The notes under the pieces are model-generated. The model ran no database searches. It was not told the DNA's origin and was given only the letters and a program-made list of their open reading frames with translations. 64,000 nt of DNA, from NCBI GenBank assembly GCA_016785225.1, contig JAFBJZ010000108.1, positions 452,001 to 516,000 on the forward strand, given 5' to 3'. The translations under genes were made by a program, and so were the position numbers. Below are positions 40,956 through 52,841 of this stretch, piece after piece (within the stretch, counting starts at the first letter, position 1; every line of letters begins with the position of its first letter). This DNA comes from Psettodes erumei (taxonomy: Eukaryota > Chordata > Actinopteri > Pleuronectiformes > Psettodidae).

Positions 40956-41153
40956 TCGAAGTAATGACAATTTAATCTTACCACAGGCCCGGGCATGTAA
41001 AGGGAGAGAACTACCCAACCAGCCAATCTACAGGGCTTCCCCCACAGAAACAGTGAAATGAAGAGCAACAGCAAAGGGGAAGGTACAAAAGGTAGACAAG
41101 ATGTTTGAACCTGCATCATTCTCTCGATCCTCTTTAACTCATGCACACACACA

Positions 41154-41154
<1 letters not shown>

Positions 41155-41244
<90 letters not shown>
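41155..41244. repeat. Longest CA microsatellite of the window
   Basis: An uninterrupted CA run of about 45 units (90 nt). It lies about 200 nt from the CA run at 40911-40953. All long open frames here (poly-Thr-His or poly-Cys-Val) are products of the repeat. Confidence 0.98.
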
Positions 41245-41247
<3 letters not shown>

Positions 41248-41389
41248 CACACTCACACACGCGCCACCTCTCCAACTAAATCTGTCCTATTGTGGACCAG
41301 TCTTTGCTGTCTCCTCCCATTAGGAGTGAGAGGCAGCATTAGAAGCCTTGAGCACGACACGATGGGTGCGCATACACACACGCGCATGA

Positions 41390-41420
<31 letters not shown>

Positions 41421-43040
41421 TACACCGATCTCCTGAGCTTAAAATCAGTTCCATACTTTATCCAGAGGACGGATGAATCCAAATTTTTTGTAACTAACTC
41501 ATTCACTAAAAAAGGTGACAATACAAATTCAAAATTAGATAAAATTTAAGAAAAGTCATAATTCCCTAAAACCAAGTGGACAGATCCATATAAAGACTTG
41601 GTCACATGGTTGGTTGGTTTCATAAAAGTCTGAAAATATCATGCGTTTTTGACACTGTAAGCTCACATTTACACACTGGCAAAGTAACTGCCCTTTTGAT
41701 TCTGCGTCTCTCTAACAAGAAGGCTTCGAGTTCTACACAAAAGTCAAAGACTAATTCTCATTCAAAGCATAAATGATTTGATAGATTGTAATAACAGTAA
41801 TAATAAATGAAGGCACATCTTGACGCATGGATGATGGAGATGTATGGATGACGAACACAAGAAATGAGCAGATGAGAGCGAGGAAGGAGGGATGTGGGGG
41901 GGGTGAGAGATGAGAAGAGATGAGCAGCGTTGCCTCTCACTATATTTCACTCTCGTCTTTCAGTCCGCGCTTTGGCGTTCAATCACACACACACACACAC
42001 ACACGCAAGCACACACGTGCGCACACACTTTGCTTCACCACCAGTGTGGTGTAATGGCTAATTGCAGTGAGTGTGTGTGTGACACAGCTGGTATAGTCTC
42101 TCTTACTGCTCTTTCAACACATAAAGGCCGTCAGTGACCCATGACACACGCATACACGCACGCACACACACACGGCACTGATGGAGCGAGCATCAATCAG
42201 GGATATCATCAAGGCACATCCCGTTTTGCCCTGTCATCTCTGTGGCTTCGCCTACAAATATGTGTTTGTGAGATTTGTGCGTTTTCAATAACTACATACG
42301 TGCTTGTGAGTCCGTGCGTACGCGTCTGAATGTGTAATTGCATTTGGTTACTTTTCAGCCACGAACGCTCTGAAAAAAAAAAGAAAGAAAAAAAAAGAAA
42401 GGTGCTCGTTCACCGCCATGCGCGTTCGAGGTTTCTATGCGTGTGTGCATTCATGCGTACACGTGTCCAGCGGACCCCTAAGTGCTGGTGTCAGACAAAA
42501 GCAACCCCCCCACTCCCCCACCTCCACCCCAACCCCACCCCTTCACCACATCTTGCTCTGTCTGTCTCTCTCATTGCATCCCTCACTCTTTAGGGGACTA
42601 AATTACCACAGGAATGCCGGGACCCCTCACAGGACACACAGGCCGCCGTATGCATGAGCGTGCGTGTGTTTCCCTGTGTGTCTGCGCACGGGCACGTGCG
42701 GAGACTTAGACAATGCGAAAACTGACAGACAACGAATGCCGTAGGGACAGGCGGAGAGGCAAACAGACACACAAAAAGAAGAACAACACTTCCTCGCGCA
42801 GGCCACCAATGGGTCACACGCACACAGAATAGGGGCAGGCATGAACCCACCCGTGACAACAAACAGATGCAAATGCACACACACACATACACACTCACAG
42901 ACACACATGCGTGCACAGACGCGCACAGCCAACAAATCAGTGTGGCACATATTGACATGCTTTGACAGATGAATTAAGTAAATGATTTTATAAGGAGATT
43001 AAAAGGATTTTAATTTACGCAATCTCTCTTTACCCCCTCT

Positions 43041-43119
43041 CCCCCCTCCCTCCCTCCCTCCCTCCAGTCAGCTTTACCTCTCTCTCTCCCTCTCTCTCTC
43101 TCACTCTCTCTCGCTTTCT
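43041..43119. repeat. CCCT/CT pyrimidine tract
   Basis: A CCCTC repeat followed by CT repeats, almost purely pyrimidine on the plus strand apart from a short interruption. Confidence 0.85.
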
Positions 43120-45708
43120 CTTTCTCATTGCCTGAGAAAGAAAACGAGACACTGACAAAATGTAAAAGGCCAAAATAAATATAAAAAATATGTTTATCTT
43201 AATTTCCAGAAGCGGGCAATATTTTCTTTTTTCTTTCATTAACTGCACTGGAGTTAATCTTTTCATTATCATCACCTTTTAAGCAACTACAACATGACTG
43301 CAGAGATGCATTATTTAGGTTTATTTATGTTTTAGGAAAATAAATCCAGTTTAGGCCCTCCCTGTTTTTCAGAGTGTAACCAAAAATGGTCGGCCTTTCA
43401 CTTTCAAAAATGACGTTTTCCTCAGTTAATCCACCTAAATTAGGATATTATGTCGCTCGGAAAATCATACAGAAACCAATAATTCCGAAGTCTTTGAGGT
43501 CAACATATTACTCCAAAATGAATCAAACCAAAGAAAATTCTCTGCACACAATAAGACGAACACTCTTCAGACTCAAAGGGTGAAAACTGAGCGCTACCTT
43601 GTGAACCCAATTAATCATTAAGTCTGTTCCAATAGCTAATAAATATCACGCAGACTAAATCATTTTGTTTGTATTTTTCGGGCACGTATGCATTCCTGTG
43701 ATGAATTTAACGATTTCTTTCAGGACAGGCTGAGGGATTTTCAGTCAGACATTTGACTGAGGAGAAATTTAGAATTTTACTTAAAATCACTGACACTTGA
43801 TTGAAATAACATTTCCATGTAATTGAAAAAAAAACCCCAATTGAAAATGATTTAAACTCAAATCACTTCTGCTGCCCCGTGTTACTCTTCGCCTCTCCCA
43901 CTTCAAACCTTCCCCTGAATGATCTGCACGGCCGCTGTGCGATTCTCGCCACCCGTCTCCCCTCACACCCGCTGACATAGCCCCACCAAATTCACTGAAG
44001 TCACTGTCGAAAAATATATCTTAATGATATGCAAATGGTATGTATATGGTGGCATGAGGGGAATGCAATTATGTTAACAGCTTAAGCAGCACTTGTTGTT
44101 GTTATTATTATTATCGGTATGATCATCATTATCCCTAATATTTTAATTAGTGCAGGAAAGCAGTGCCTGAGAGCAAAGGAGGGGAAGCCTGAGCCGAGAA
44201 AAGAGAAAGGTGGACGCATGGATCGATGGATGAATGAGTGGACAGACGAAGGACTGGACAGGCAGGCAGATGGAATAATGGAGTGTTGGTTTGTTTTTTT
44301 GTTTTTTTTAAATATGTGTGAGTGGTCCCATCTTACGTAGGCTCACAGAAAGGCACACAGGTGAAGCACACCTCTTCTCAGTGCTAATTGTATGGCACGA
44401 AAGTGTGTTTTTCGGTCAGTGTAAGAGCAGCTCTCCCAGCGTTACACTTCTTCGTCAATTACAGACTAATTCCTGGTCGTAAGTGTTCACTGCACTTGTT
44501 TAAATCACGATTAAAAACAAGAGTTTATTGTTTTAAAGCTGAGCTTTTGTTGGTACTTAAGTCATGGCCACCACGCAGTTTTACATGACCGACACACAGA
44601 CAGACCGTGCAGATACAGAGTCCTTACAGTCGAAAAATGCACTGAAGACTCAGACTTGGCTCTGGACATCCAAGTCATTGGATTAACAAACGGAAATCAG
44701 CATGCTCAATATCAAAGAGTCCTCATTCAGATCAAAACCTCAAACTCACTGAAAGTCGGATTTATCACATCGAATTGATATTCAAATAATCACTAAAAAA
44801 ACCCTTTCAAGTATTTTGTTATCTTTTATGTTGAAACGTGTGCAAAAAGGGTCACTCCTCAGACCATTTGCAAATCTTAATTATTTTTTTGCAAATCTAA
44901 TCATAACTGAACAGACAGACAAAATTTGCTTTGCAAAAACAATGGAAGTTCACGGGTAAAGAAGTGATATAATTTCCCCGTTTGGCTTTTCTCTTTTAAA
45001 AATGGTCCCTCTCTATTCCACATGCTGTGTAGGTGAGGGGGTCTCTGCATGTAAAAGACACACAGACACACACAAAAGGTGAGACAGCTTCAAAGGACAC
45101 GAACAGAAAATGTCAGTTTTCTTTGAAAAAAAAAAAAGTGAATAATGTCACGTTCGGGAAACACATCAGCATGTCATTCTGCACGGGCTTCTGCTTTGAC
45201 TCTGTCCTCTCAGGTCTCAGGCTCCGACTTTCTACCGTGAAGACACTTCAACGGTGATTCAGTGTAGTGCATTTTAATTTATTTACTTTAAAGCCATGAC
45301 CGCTGAGGAAGAAATTAACCCGCGCATATAATTTTATTTCCAGACATAGCTCCTGTAAAATCCTGACATTAACAATGGCAATGCAAATCTTACAGTTTCA
45401 GTGCGATTTGTGATTTCATAGCTCGAGTGCAGTCCACTTACTGAATTACACTCACCATGTTTCACATTGTAATGTTTGAAAAAGGGCAAACTGGATGTTT
45501 TATTAATATACTTACTATTTTTTAACATATTTGACTTTGTTTGCCCAAATTTTGGATTTCCATAAAACGCACCATACATGAACGATAACTCACACACACT
45601 GCTGTCCACTCCGCCAATCAGTAACTCTGCATTTTGAGCAGCATCTTCAACATACATCTAAAAGAGCAAAGCATTGGAAAAAGGAGCAGCTCAGCGGCTA
45701 TCACTTGT

Positions 45709-45740
<32 letters not shown>

Positions 45741-46332
45741 AGCACCCGTGTGAGTGTGTGTAACTGTCTCTAATTCCTGTGCGGGGCCACACGCTGAGTT
45801 GCCCGTCTGAAATTCTACCTCCTCTGGCATTTAAGAGCGCAGCTCTCCCCCCTGTCCTCCTCCCTCCTCTCTCCTCTCTTACGGGCCCTTCTCAGCCCGT
45901 CTCCCCACGTTATTCCCGTAACCTCGATGCCCCGCTACCTCGCCGATTCTCCGCTTGAACGAACGCACACTTAAAACACACGTGCACAAGCCTAAACACA
46001 TGCACAGGCATACACACACAGATAAAACCCTGAGTGAACAGTTTTAAGCAAAGTAAAACAAGGTCTTAAAAGCCGAGAAAGTGAAGGGGAAACTGTGTCT
46101 CTTCGTTAGTAAGGAGTGTGTGTGTGTGTGTGTGTGTCTTTGCAGGTGTGTGTGTGCGGGTATGTCTCACTCCCAGATGGAGAGATAGAAATTCCGCTCC
46201 CCTGCCCACTGAGTAAGAGCGTCTGTCCGGATACTGCAGCCACATTCACAAACCCACACAGACAGTGAACGCGTGCTACCTGACAGCAGAAACAACCTTG
46301 ACATGGTGCCGGCCACCTCCGCTGCATACCAG

Positions 46333-46357
<25 letters not shown>
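46333..46357. repeat. CA microsatellite near the first coding exon
   Basis: On the transcribed strand this reads as a UG repeat about 70-100 nt downstream of the first exon donors. UG-repeat RNA is bound by splicing regulators such as TDP-43 and CELF proteins. A TG run (46110-46137) lies 200 nt further along and is its reverse complement. Confidence 0.93.
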
Positions 46358-46363
<6 letters not shown>

Positions 46364-46431
46364 ACAGTGGAAGACAATGACAAGTTCAATGATGAATAAA
46401 AAGATAAGAATAAAAGGTAAAATTTACCTAC

Positions 46432-46487
46432 TCTTGTTCAGAGTGCATTAAAAAACACTCGGATAACGGGTGTCCTACCAAATCCAT
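46432..46487 (-). CDS. esrrg: ESRRG first coding exon (isoform-1-type N-terminus)
   Basis: The minus-strand ATG at 46487..46485 opens a 19-residue segment, MDLVGHPLSECFLMHSEQE. It aligns without gaps to the first 19 residues of mammalian ERRgamma isoform 1, with about nine identities (M1, D2, V4, L8, E10, F12, H15, E17, E19). A donor GT at 46431..46430 leaves phase 2 (GA|). Joining it to the upstream acceptor of the next exon restores GAG and gives E-L-L-C-R-M-S, the same junction peptide as in mammals. The donor sequence GTAGGT is weak, and a second donor, GTAAAT, sits 4 nt downstream. The start context has G at +4 but C at -3. The exon was too short to stand out as an open frame and was found by looking for the missing N-terminus. 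Its 5' boundary is not defined; it is either the transcription-start exon or has an acceptor near 46520. Confidence 0.82.
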
Positions 46488-46510
46488 CGGCGATACCGGG
46501 TCATTGTCAT
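46475..46510 (-). promoter_or_regulatory. Short upstream ORF overlapping the ESRRG start codon
   Basis: An ATG at 46510..46508 opens an 11-codon frame (MTMTRYRRWIW, stop at 46477..46475) in a different register. It runs across the main ATG at 46487. Its own start has G at -3, a better context than the main ATG, so scanning ribosomes could initiate here and bypass the long isoform. What is seen is the overlap. Its repressive effect is inferred from the general behaviour of overlapping upstream ORFs. Confidence 0.6.
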
Positions 46511-46564
46511 GTCAACCTCCTCCAAGTAAAAGAAAAAAGATTTTTTTTTTTCAAAAATCAAAGT

Positions 46565-46571
46565 TTTTATA
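46565..46571 (-). promoter_or_regulatory. Possible TATA box upstream of the first coding exon
   Basis: The minus strand reads GATATAAAAAC here, with a perfect TATAAAA. A start site about 30 nt downstream (near 46540) would give a 5' UTR of about 50 nt before the ATG at 46487. The flanking sequence is A/T-rich with a long homopolymer, so the match may be incidental. The CpG/CCAAT region about 350 bp further upstream is an alternative promoter. Confidence 0.3.
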
Positions 46572-46859
46572 TCGCTCCTCTCTCTCTTCTTATTTCTCTG
46601 GTCTTCCTCTCTCTTGGTCCTTCCTTCCGCTTGGAGGGAGCAATACAATTACCAGGCTCTGCGCCGCCTGCACTGATCGGCTCTGCGTGTGTGTGTGTGG
46701 ATGTGACGGAGCGCGCGTGTGTGTGTGAGTGTGTGGAAGTGCAGTGTGTCTATGTGAGAGCCAGGGAGAGGGGGCTACAGGCACACACACAGCCAGCCAG
46801 CCAGGCAGTTGGGACGGAAAGCTGTGCTGCTGTCCTAATCAACGACTTAAAGCCCCGAT

Positions 46860-46980
46860 AGCAGCTCATGAATATTAAGCAGCATTTTTGCATATGCAGT
46901 CCCTCAGGCCCCGGTTTTGCCACCATTGGTGGACGCATGACCAATGGCTGCGGGGAGGGGCGGAGTAAGGGGCGGCGACA
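46860..46980 (-). promoter_or_regulatory. CCAAT/GC-box promoter-like region upstream of ESRRG
   Basis: Two GC boxes (GGGGCGG at 46957..46963 and 46969..46975) lie next to two CCAAT motifs in opposite orientations (ATTGG at 46924..46928, CCAAT at 46941..46945). Nearer the gene are an octamer-like TTTTTGCATATG near 46887 and an A/T-rich core (TTAATATT) near 46872. The surroundings, about 45.83-47.0 kb, are visibly richer in CpG than the rest of the window. The order GC box, CCAAT, A/T core, then coding exon on the minus strand suits the main ESRRG promoter. The symmetrical CCAAT pair would also allow divergent transcription. Confidence 0.5.
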
Positions 46981-49900
46981 GGGAGGGAGAAACAGAGAGC
47001 GAGGGAGAAGAGCAGGTGGAGAGGGACGGATCAGACAAAGAGCGATAGAGGGGAAGAGAGAGGGAGGGAGGAAGGAAAGGAGGGAGCGGAGAGGAGAAAG
47101 AGACAGGTGAGGGAAAGATTTAAAGCAAGACAACCCGCTCTTCTTTCTCTCTTTCTTTTTTCCTTTCTTAGCAAATCTCCCTGTTTCTGTCTCTCTGACC
47201 AAGTCCCCCTCACAGGTCTCTCCCCCTGCTTTCTGTTGCCCTCTCCATCATACGTACATGCACTGTAATGCATTCCAGCACAAAACAAAACAAAACAAAA
47301 AGACTGCGAAAGACTGTGATCCTCATTTTCTTTTAAACAACGTTACAAAAGTTAAGGATTAAAAAAAATGCGAGAAGCAAAGGCGAAACATCGAAGTTAC
47401 ACCATGCTCTGAGGCATTTTTCAGGTGGAAAACATGGAGTGGCATCAGGTCAGCCACAAAACGCAAAATTGACCTCATCAAATCCAGAGAACTGCAAGAT
47501 CAAAGGAAAAAGTGTGAGCTTGACCCTGAACCCTAAGCCTAAATAATGTGCCACACTGGAAACACACGCACACACACGGGCACTGCACAGCAGAGCCCAT
47601 CACAGCTCAGCAGTAAAATACGGGATTACGGCAATTCTGGGGCCCTTGTCCTTTGTTGTGGAATGATTTGGGAATGATTGGGACAAGGTTTTCCCTGCTG
47701 CTTGCCGTTTGGTTGAGCCAGCAGGCTGTGTATTCCCAGTATTTCCAATATTTCAGACCCCGTGGAATGTGAGCATTGAAAATGCAGGAGGGATTTTCCG
47801 CCGGAATCAGCTCACCACTCCTCGGTCTCAGAGAAGGGAGGAGACAGAGGACAGGGAACGTGAGGAGAGAGGGAAGGGTCTTTTCTTGAAAAAAAAGGGA
47901 AAATGGGAAACCTACTGGGAGACTCAGATCTGCTCCGCCATAGCAATGCACACTTTCTTTCTTTCTTTCTGACTTTTCCAACACTCTGACGCTGCTGCAC
48001 ACGGGATGGAGGGGGAAGGAGAAATGCGGAGGAGAGAGAGAGATAGAGAGAAAGAAAATCGGAGGGGTAGGAAAGGGGGGATGCAAAGATGAAAGAGAGT
48101 GGTTGTGATTAGCAGCTTTGGAAGCGAACAGATAATAAAACATTTCCTGAAACCAATCTCTGCTTTGATGTAGGTGTGTGTGTTTGTGTGTGTGTGTGTG
48201 CTACAACCTCTCTCGTTCTTTCTCACATACACACAAATGTATTTAACAGAGTCAAATGGGTAACACCTCAGCTTTGTTGGCTGACAGTGGCACGTCCATA
48301 TATATTTATAAATTAATGAAAACATCCTTTCTTTTCCCTGGAAGTGACAACAAACATGGATAAATCTCACATGTGCACGGCTGTGTATGCTGATGAAGAA
48401 CCTACAGGAGCTACATTACACCCTGTTAACTAAGAAGGGCGATGATGTTACATTTGCATGAACACCACACACACACACACACACACACACTGACACGTTG
48501 CTTGCACATACGTACTGTACATTTGCACAGAGGGACATTATTGAAACACATATACATGGATGCTATGAGGTTCATGTATGCGCGCGCACACACATACACA
48601 CACGCACAAACACAAACACACACTACACACAGAGTTATGATGTATCCAGGGGCTTATAAGCATCGACAAAGATGAGTGTGAATCAATGCTGCCGTCACTA
48701 CTAGGCAAACAAATCCTTTACCAAAACCTCTGTCTCTAACACACACACACACACACACACAAATACAAACACACACAGCGGCTTTATCTATATCTGTGTC
48801 GAAAGCTTAAAATACAGGTTGACAGATTTAAAGTTTTGCTCAACACCATATGTAATGAAAAATATGAAATGTGTTTTAAGCATTAAATTTAGGCATCTGC
48901 CCCATTACTTCCACAGTCTCCCCACAAATCCCACATTTGTTTCAGATTGCATTATGATGTACACTTACAACATTAATAATTACAAGAACATATTTTTTTA
49001 AAAACACCATAACAATGTGTCTGTGGTTAAGCGGATGTGTTTATGGAGACACAATACTCTTTACTTTGGGAAACATTCAGTGGCACTTTTCGTCACATTT
49101 CACATTCTGAAATTTATGCATGTATGCTGTTTGTGTTGGGAAGTGATTTTAAGGACACTGACAGTCAGTTTTTAGTACATGCAGCACTGTGTTTGATAAA
49201 AAAAAAAAAACATGAAAGGCATAAGAATGGAATCTCGGGATCAGGTTTCACTGTTCATATGTGCTGTTAGTGATGCTTTTTAAAAAAGCTTTTGTCTATT
49301 ATGTAAATAGAGAGGACTTGTGATGGTGAAACATTAAAGCCCTATACCTCACACTCATACACACAAACACATTCACAGACACACACACACAACTATGAGC
49401 AGATCTGTGTTTTTGGTCAACACACATGCCACATAATGTTCCTGAAACTCCTTAATCCATTTCACATCGACAGATACTACTGCACCTAAAACAGCCACAG
49501 CCTCTTTTAACCTCATACTGTCTTGCTCCTCTGTTCCCTCTCTTGACCCTGATCCCCGCCCCCCACCCCCCGACCAATGACTGGCTCTTGGTCAGTGTGT
49601 ATGTTGACAGTGACCCCTTTAGGCCGATCCTCTCCCGCACTGGACAAACCTCTCTGCCACATACACTTCTTCAAAGCAAACCTTTTTTCAGTCAATTCCA
49701 GGGAAATACCTTGTGTGTTGTACGTACGTGTTTGTGTTCACACGTAGAATACATATCAAATCAAAAAAGTCAAAATGTAGAATATGATCATAATTAATAG
49801 CTGTATTAACGTGTGAATGGCCTCATTTGCATTGTCCTCTCAGTTCAGTCATTGTGAAGGCTACTGTGCTTTGCTCACAGCTGATCTCTCACCTGTCTCA

Positions 49901-50038
49901 CTCGTGTGTGACTGTGTGTTTCGACCCTGTGGTGGCAGCCTGTTGACATCTGCAGAAGAATTATCCGTCGCAACCCTCGCTCACATCAATCACATCGTTC
50001 AATAGGCCACAGCAAGTTCATTCGGGGGCAATGTGTGA

Positions 50039-50043
<5 letters not shown>

Positions 50044-50088
<45 letters not shown>
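50044..50088. repeat. TG microsatellite
   Basis: About 22 TG units. Confidence 0.97.
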
Positions 50089-50094
<6 letters not shown>

Positions 50095-51083
50095 CGGTGC
50101 TGGTCTAAACAGTCCTTAACAAATTCAAGAGGTGGTCACTTAAGCAGCTGACCTGGGGCTGACCACTGACATGTTTGCCACTCATACACAAAGCACTAGA
50201 CTGAGGCTCCAGCAAAAAAAGCTCCTGTACTGATTAACGAAATATGATAACCAAATATCACTCAGTGCTTTATAGAAAGGGCTAATAATGATTTGGTTAA
50301 ATTCAATTAATGATTAACTTGGAAAATAGTAACACTTTATTAAATTGAGCATGTATATTATATATAGCTCAATTCAGCTGAGTAAAATTCCAAAAAGTGA
50401 GCTGCATCAATTGTAAGTCGGTTTTTGACATTCTTACCAACTGTTGGTAAAAATACTATTTCTGTTTGTGTACAGTGCCTCAAATCTACACTAATCATTG
50501 GTCAGCATTATTATAATTCAAATTTAAGAAATAAAACATAATTGAAAAACAAATATTACATTATTAATATTTAATCAGTGATGTTTAATAGGGAATTACA
50601 TTAAGTAATTCTTGTTTGTATGATGAACTTCCTGTAATACAGATTAATTTAAATAAAATATGGTTTGAACTTTAACACGTAAGAAGTGCCAAACACCAAA
50701 TCACAGGAAAACAGTTTGAGACATCAGAAGAAAAGAGACCTGAGGAGAAAAGAGCTGATTTGAGAAATATATATAAAAAAAAAAACCCACAATGCTTGCC
50801 CTTTGTAAAGGTAGAGATAGCTGCCAATGCTGGGGAGGGAGATGGGGAGAGAGGGAGGAGAGAGAGAGAGAGAGAGAGAACAAGAGATTGTACTTCACTA
50901 CTAGCCAACAGAGGGAGCTATGGACTCTGGTCAGTCATAGCCAGCTGCAGCACGGGGACTTTTGAGTTGTATGTGTGTGTGTGTTTATCTATAAAGCATG
51001 CAAGATGGAATTATCATAAATTCAAAAATTAATCCAATAATAAAAATTCATATGACATCCAATTACATAAAAGAACCTAAAAC

Positions 51084-51084
51084 C

Positions 51085-51148
<64 letters not shown>
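51084..51148. repeat. Compound CT/CA microsatellite
   Basis: A CT run (51084-51116) is followed directly by a CA run (51117-51148). Confidence 0.96.
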
Positions 51149-51151
<3 letters not shown>

Positions 51152-52553
51152 ACACTGCCAGCAGGGGCGGGAGAGATGGGGCTAAGTTATCTGATAGCTC
51201 TGTCAGCAGGTACAGCAGAACACAGCGTGGAAACGGCCAATTTGACCACAGACCCCCTGCCTGGCCCTCCAGCCAGCTCCCCACTAAACCCAGAGAGAGG
51301 AAGAGAAGAAGAACAAGGGAGGATGGAGGGGTAAGGAGTATTAGAGAGAGTGAGCAGGAAGAAAAAAAGTGAGATGGAGACCTCAAAAGTCATCTTTGTG
51401 ACCCAGTGAACAATTGGTGAAATAGCAGGGTTGTCATAACACTACACTTTAGCTGCAGTTCATTTCAGGTGCTGTGTGAGTGTGTTGATCTGTGTTTCCG
51501 AGTGTGTTGCTTTTTCTTTGGGACTATTTTCTCAAGTGTTCTTAAAGATCAAGTTGCATCAGCAGAAAGTAACAATCAAGCAGCAGCAAATAATTCCAAC
51601 AAAAAAACGGAGCACTAGTGATGTCATATATGAATCCTAATTCTAATGCTTCACTGTAATACTTGACCTCCACTTACTCACAACCTTAATTGTGACTGTA
51701 AACAGAGCCCACTTCAGAGATGACCTCTGTAGCACCCACTAAAACTGTTCAGTCTTGAACTGCTCCACATGCACCGTGAGAACATTTGGTCCTCACGCAG
51801 ACACATACATCCACAAAGACACATCAGAAGTCAAGCACACGCATACAAGGTGCTGTATACTGTATAATGCTCACACACGGCTAGCTTACATATGCATATC
51901 TTCGCAGTACTTCATCTTCCACAAACAATCCCCTGCCTTTGACTCACTCAGAGGCGTTGGCTTGTTTGCAGAACACATGCTCCTGTAGTAAATGAGCAGA
52001 TGCACAGGTGGAAATGTTCAGTTTGGTCAAGTATGCAACGTTCCGCAGGCTTACACCAAAATGCCGACATACAATAATCATCACGTGCCGAGAAATATTT
52101 GGTGGATATATCCAAAATGACTGTCACAATGGATAACATTGTGAGATTTATGGCTTTGGTTGCTCCACTTCCTTGATTGTGTGCCACTGTGTGTGTGTGT
52201 CTGTGTGGACACGCGCATGTGTCCGCCCAGACACCTCCAGGGAGGCAAGGGGTACAAGGGGTAGTGATGGAGATCAAGGCCAAGGAAAGAACACCAGCTG
52301 CTGGGAAAAGCTGCTGGGTTTAGAAGGCTTTCTGGAGCCTGTCAACAAAACTCTGTCTGGGTAACCTTTGGAGGAGGGTATGTGGTAACACACACACACA
52401 CACACACACATGCACACATTTCAAAACATAATGTGTATATGGACTGTATACATGGCAGTGTGGAGGTGTGTGTGTGGTTTCATGAGGGCAAACACATAGA
52501 GAATATATTTGGATATTATTTAACCATAGCGACGACAGACCTGACGTGTGTGT

Positions 52554-52587
<34 letters not shown>

Positions 52588-52740
52588 TCACACACACACA
52601 CACACGGTCCAACGTGCACACAAGACACATGTTTTTAATCTTAGCGGATGCATGATGTGTTTTCTTTAGAACAGAGGGACATGTGACAGGCCTGTTATTT
52701 CATACAAAGGTCGGGCAGGATTCACAGTGAGGGAGACAGA

Positions 52741-52741
52741 G

Positions 52742-52776
<35 letters not shown>

Positions 52777-52802
52777 CAAGATACAGACAGATACAGAGTG
52801 AG

Positions 52803-52835
<33 letters not shown>
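52741..52835. repeat. Compound TG/GA microsatellite
   Basis: A TG run at 52741-52762, then interrupted GA runs to about 52835. Confidence 0.93.

Positions 52836-52841
<6 letters not shown>

Larger units (their letters stand above)
35733..46431 (-). other. ESRRG first intron (upstream of the cassette exon)
   Basis: The intron is 10.7 kb if the cassette exon is used. It holds a perfect CRE (36778-36785), a tRNA-like SINE remnant (37819-37905), and numerous TG/CA repeats, including the longest in the window (41155-41244). A CpG-rich stretch at about 45.83-45.97 kb adjoins the first coding exon. A moderately CpG-rich patch at 39130-39320 could hide another 5' exon, but no clear splice boundary was found. 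Confidence 0.7.
4414..46487 (-). other. esrrg: ESRRG (ERRgamma, NR3B3) gene, 5' part, coding span within the window
   Basis: This entry gives the gene model. ERRgamma is an orphan nuclear receptor that binds DNA constitutively at TNAAGGTCA half-sites and, with PGC-1 coactivators, drives mitochondrial and oxidative metabolism genes. Seen here: exons 46432..46487, 23188..23612, 17156..17272, 7354..7464 and 4414..4575, plus an optional exon 35574..35732. Every junction is GT-AG and the phases match (2, 1, 2, 1, 1 in order of exon ends). Without the optional exon the sum is 871 nt, or 290 codons plus one base, close to the point human ERRgamma reaches at its HIPG motif. The N-terminal domain sequence, including IKTEPSSP and NHHSPGGSSDASGSYSSTMNG, distinguishes gamma from ERRalpha and ERRbeta. 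The remaining ligand-binding-domain exons are off the left edge. The a/b fish paralogue is not resolved. Confidence 0.96.

Noticed and set aside
41101..41436. Open frames of poly-Thr-His or poly-Cys-Val on both strands
   Set aside because: They are translations of the long CA repeat and occur at every microsatellite in the window; no splice or start context.
46868..47110. 80-codon Arg/Gly/Glu-rich plus-strand frame beside the promoter
   Set aside because: It is a translation of purine-rich low-complexity sequence; the donor-like end is noted as a possible non-coding exon only.
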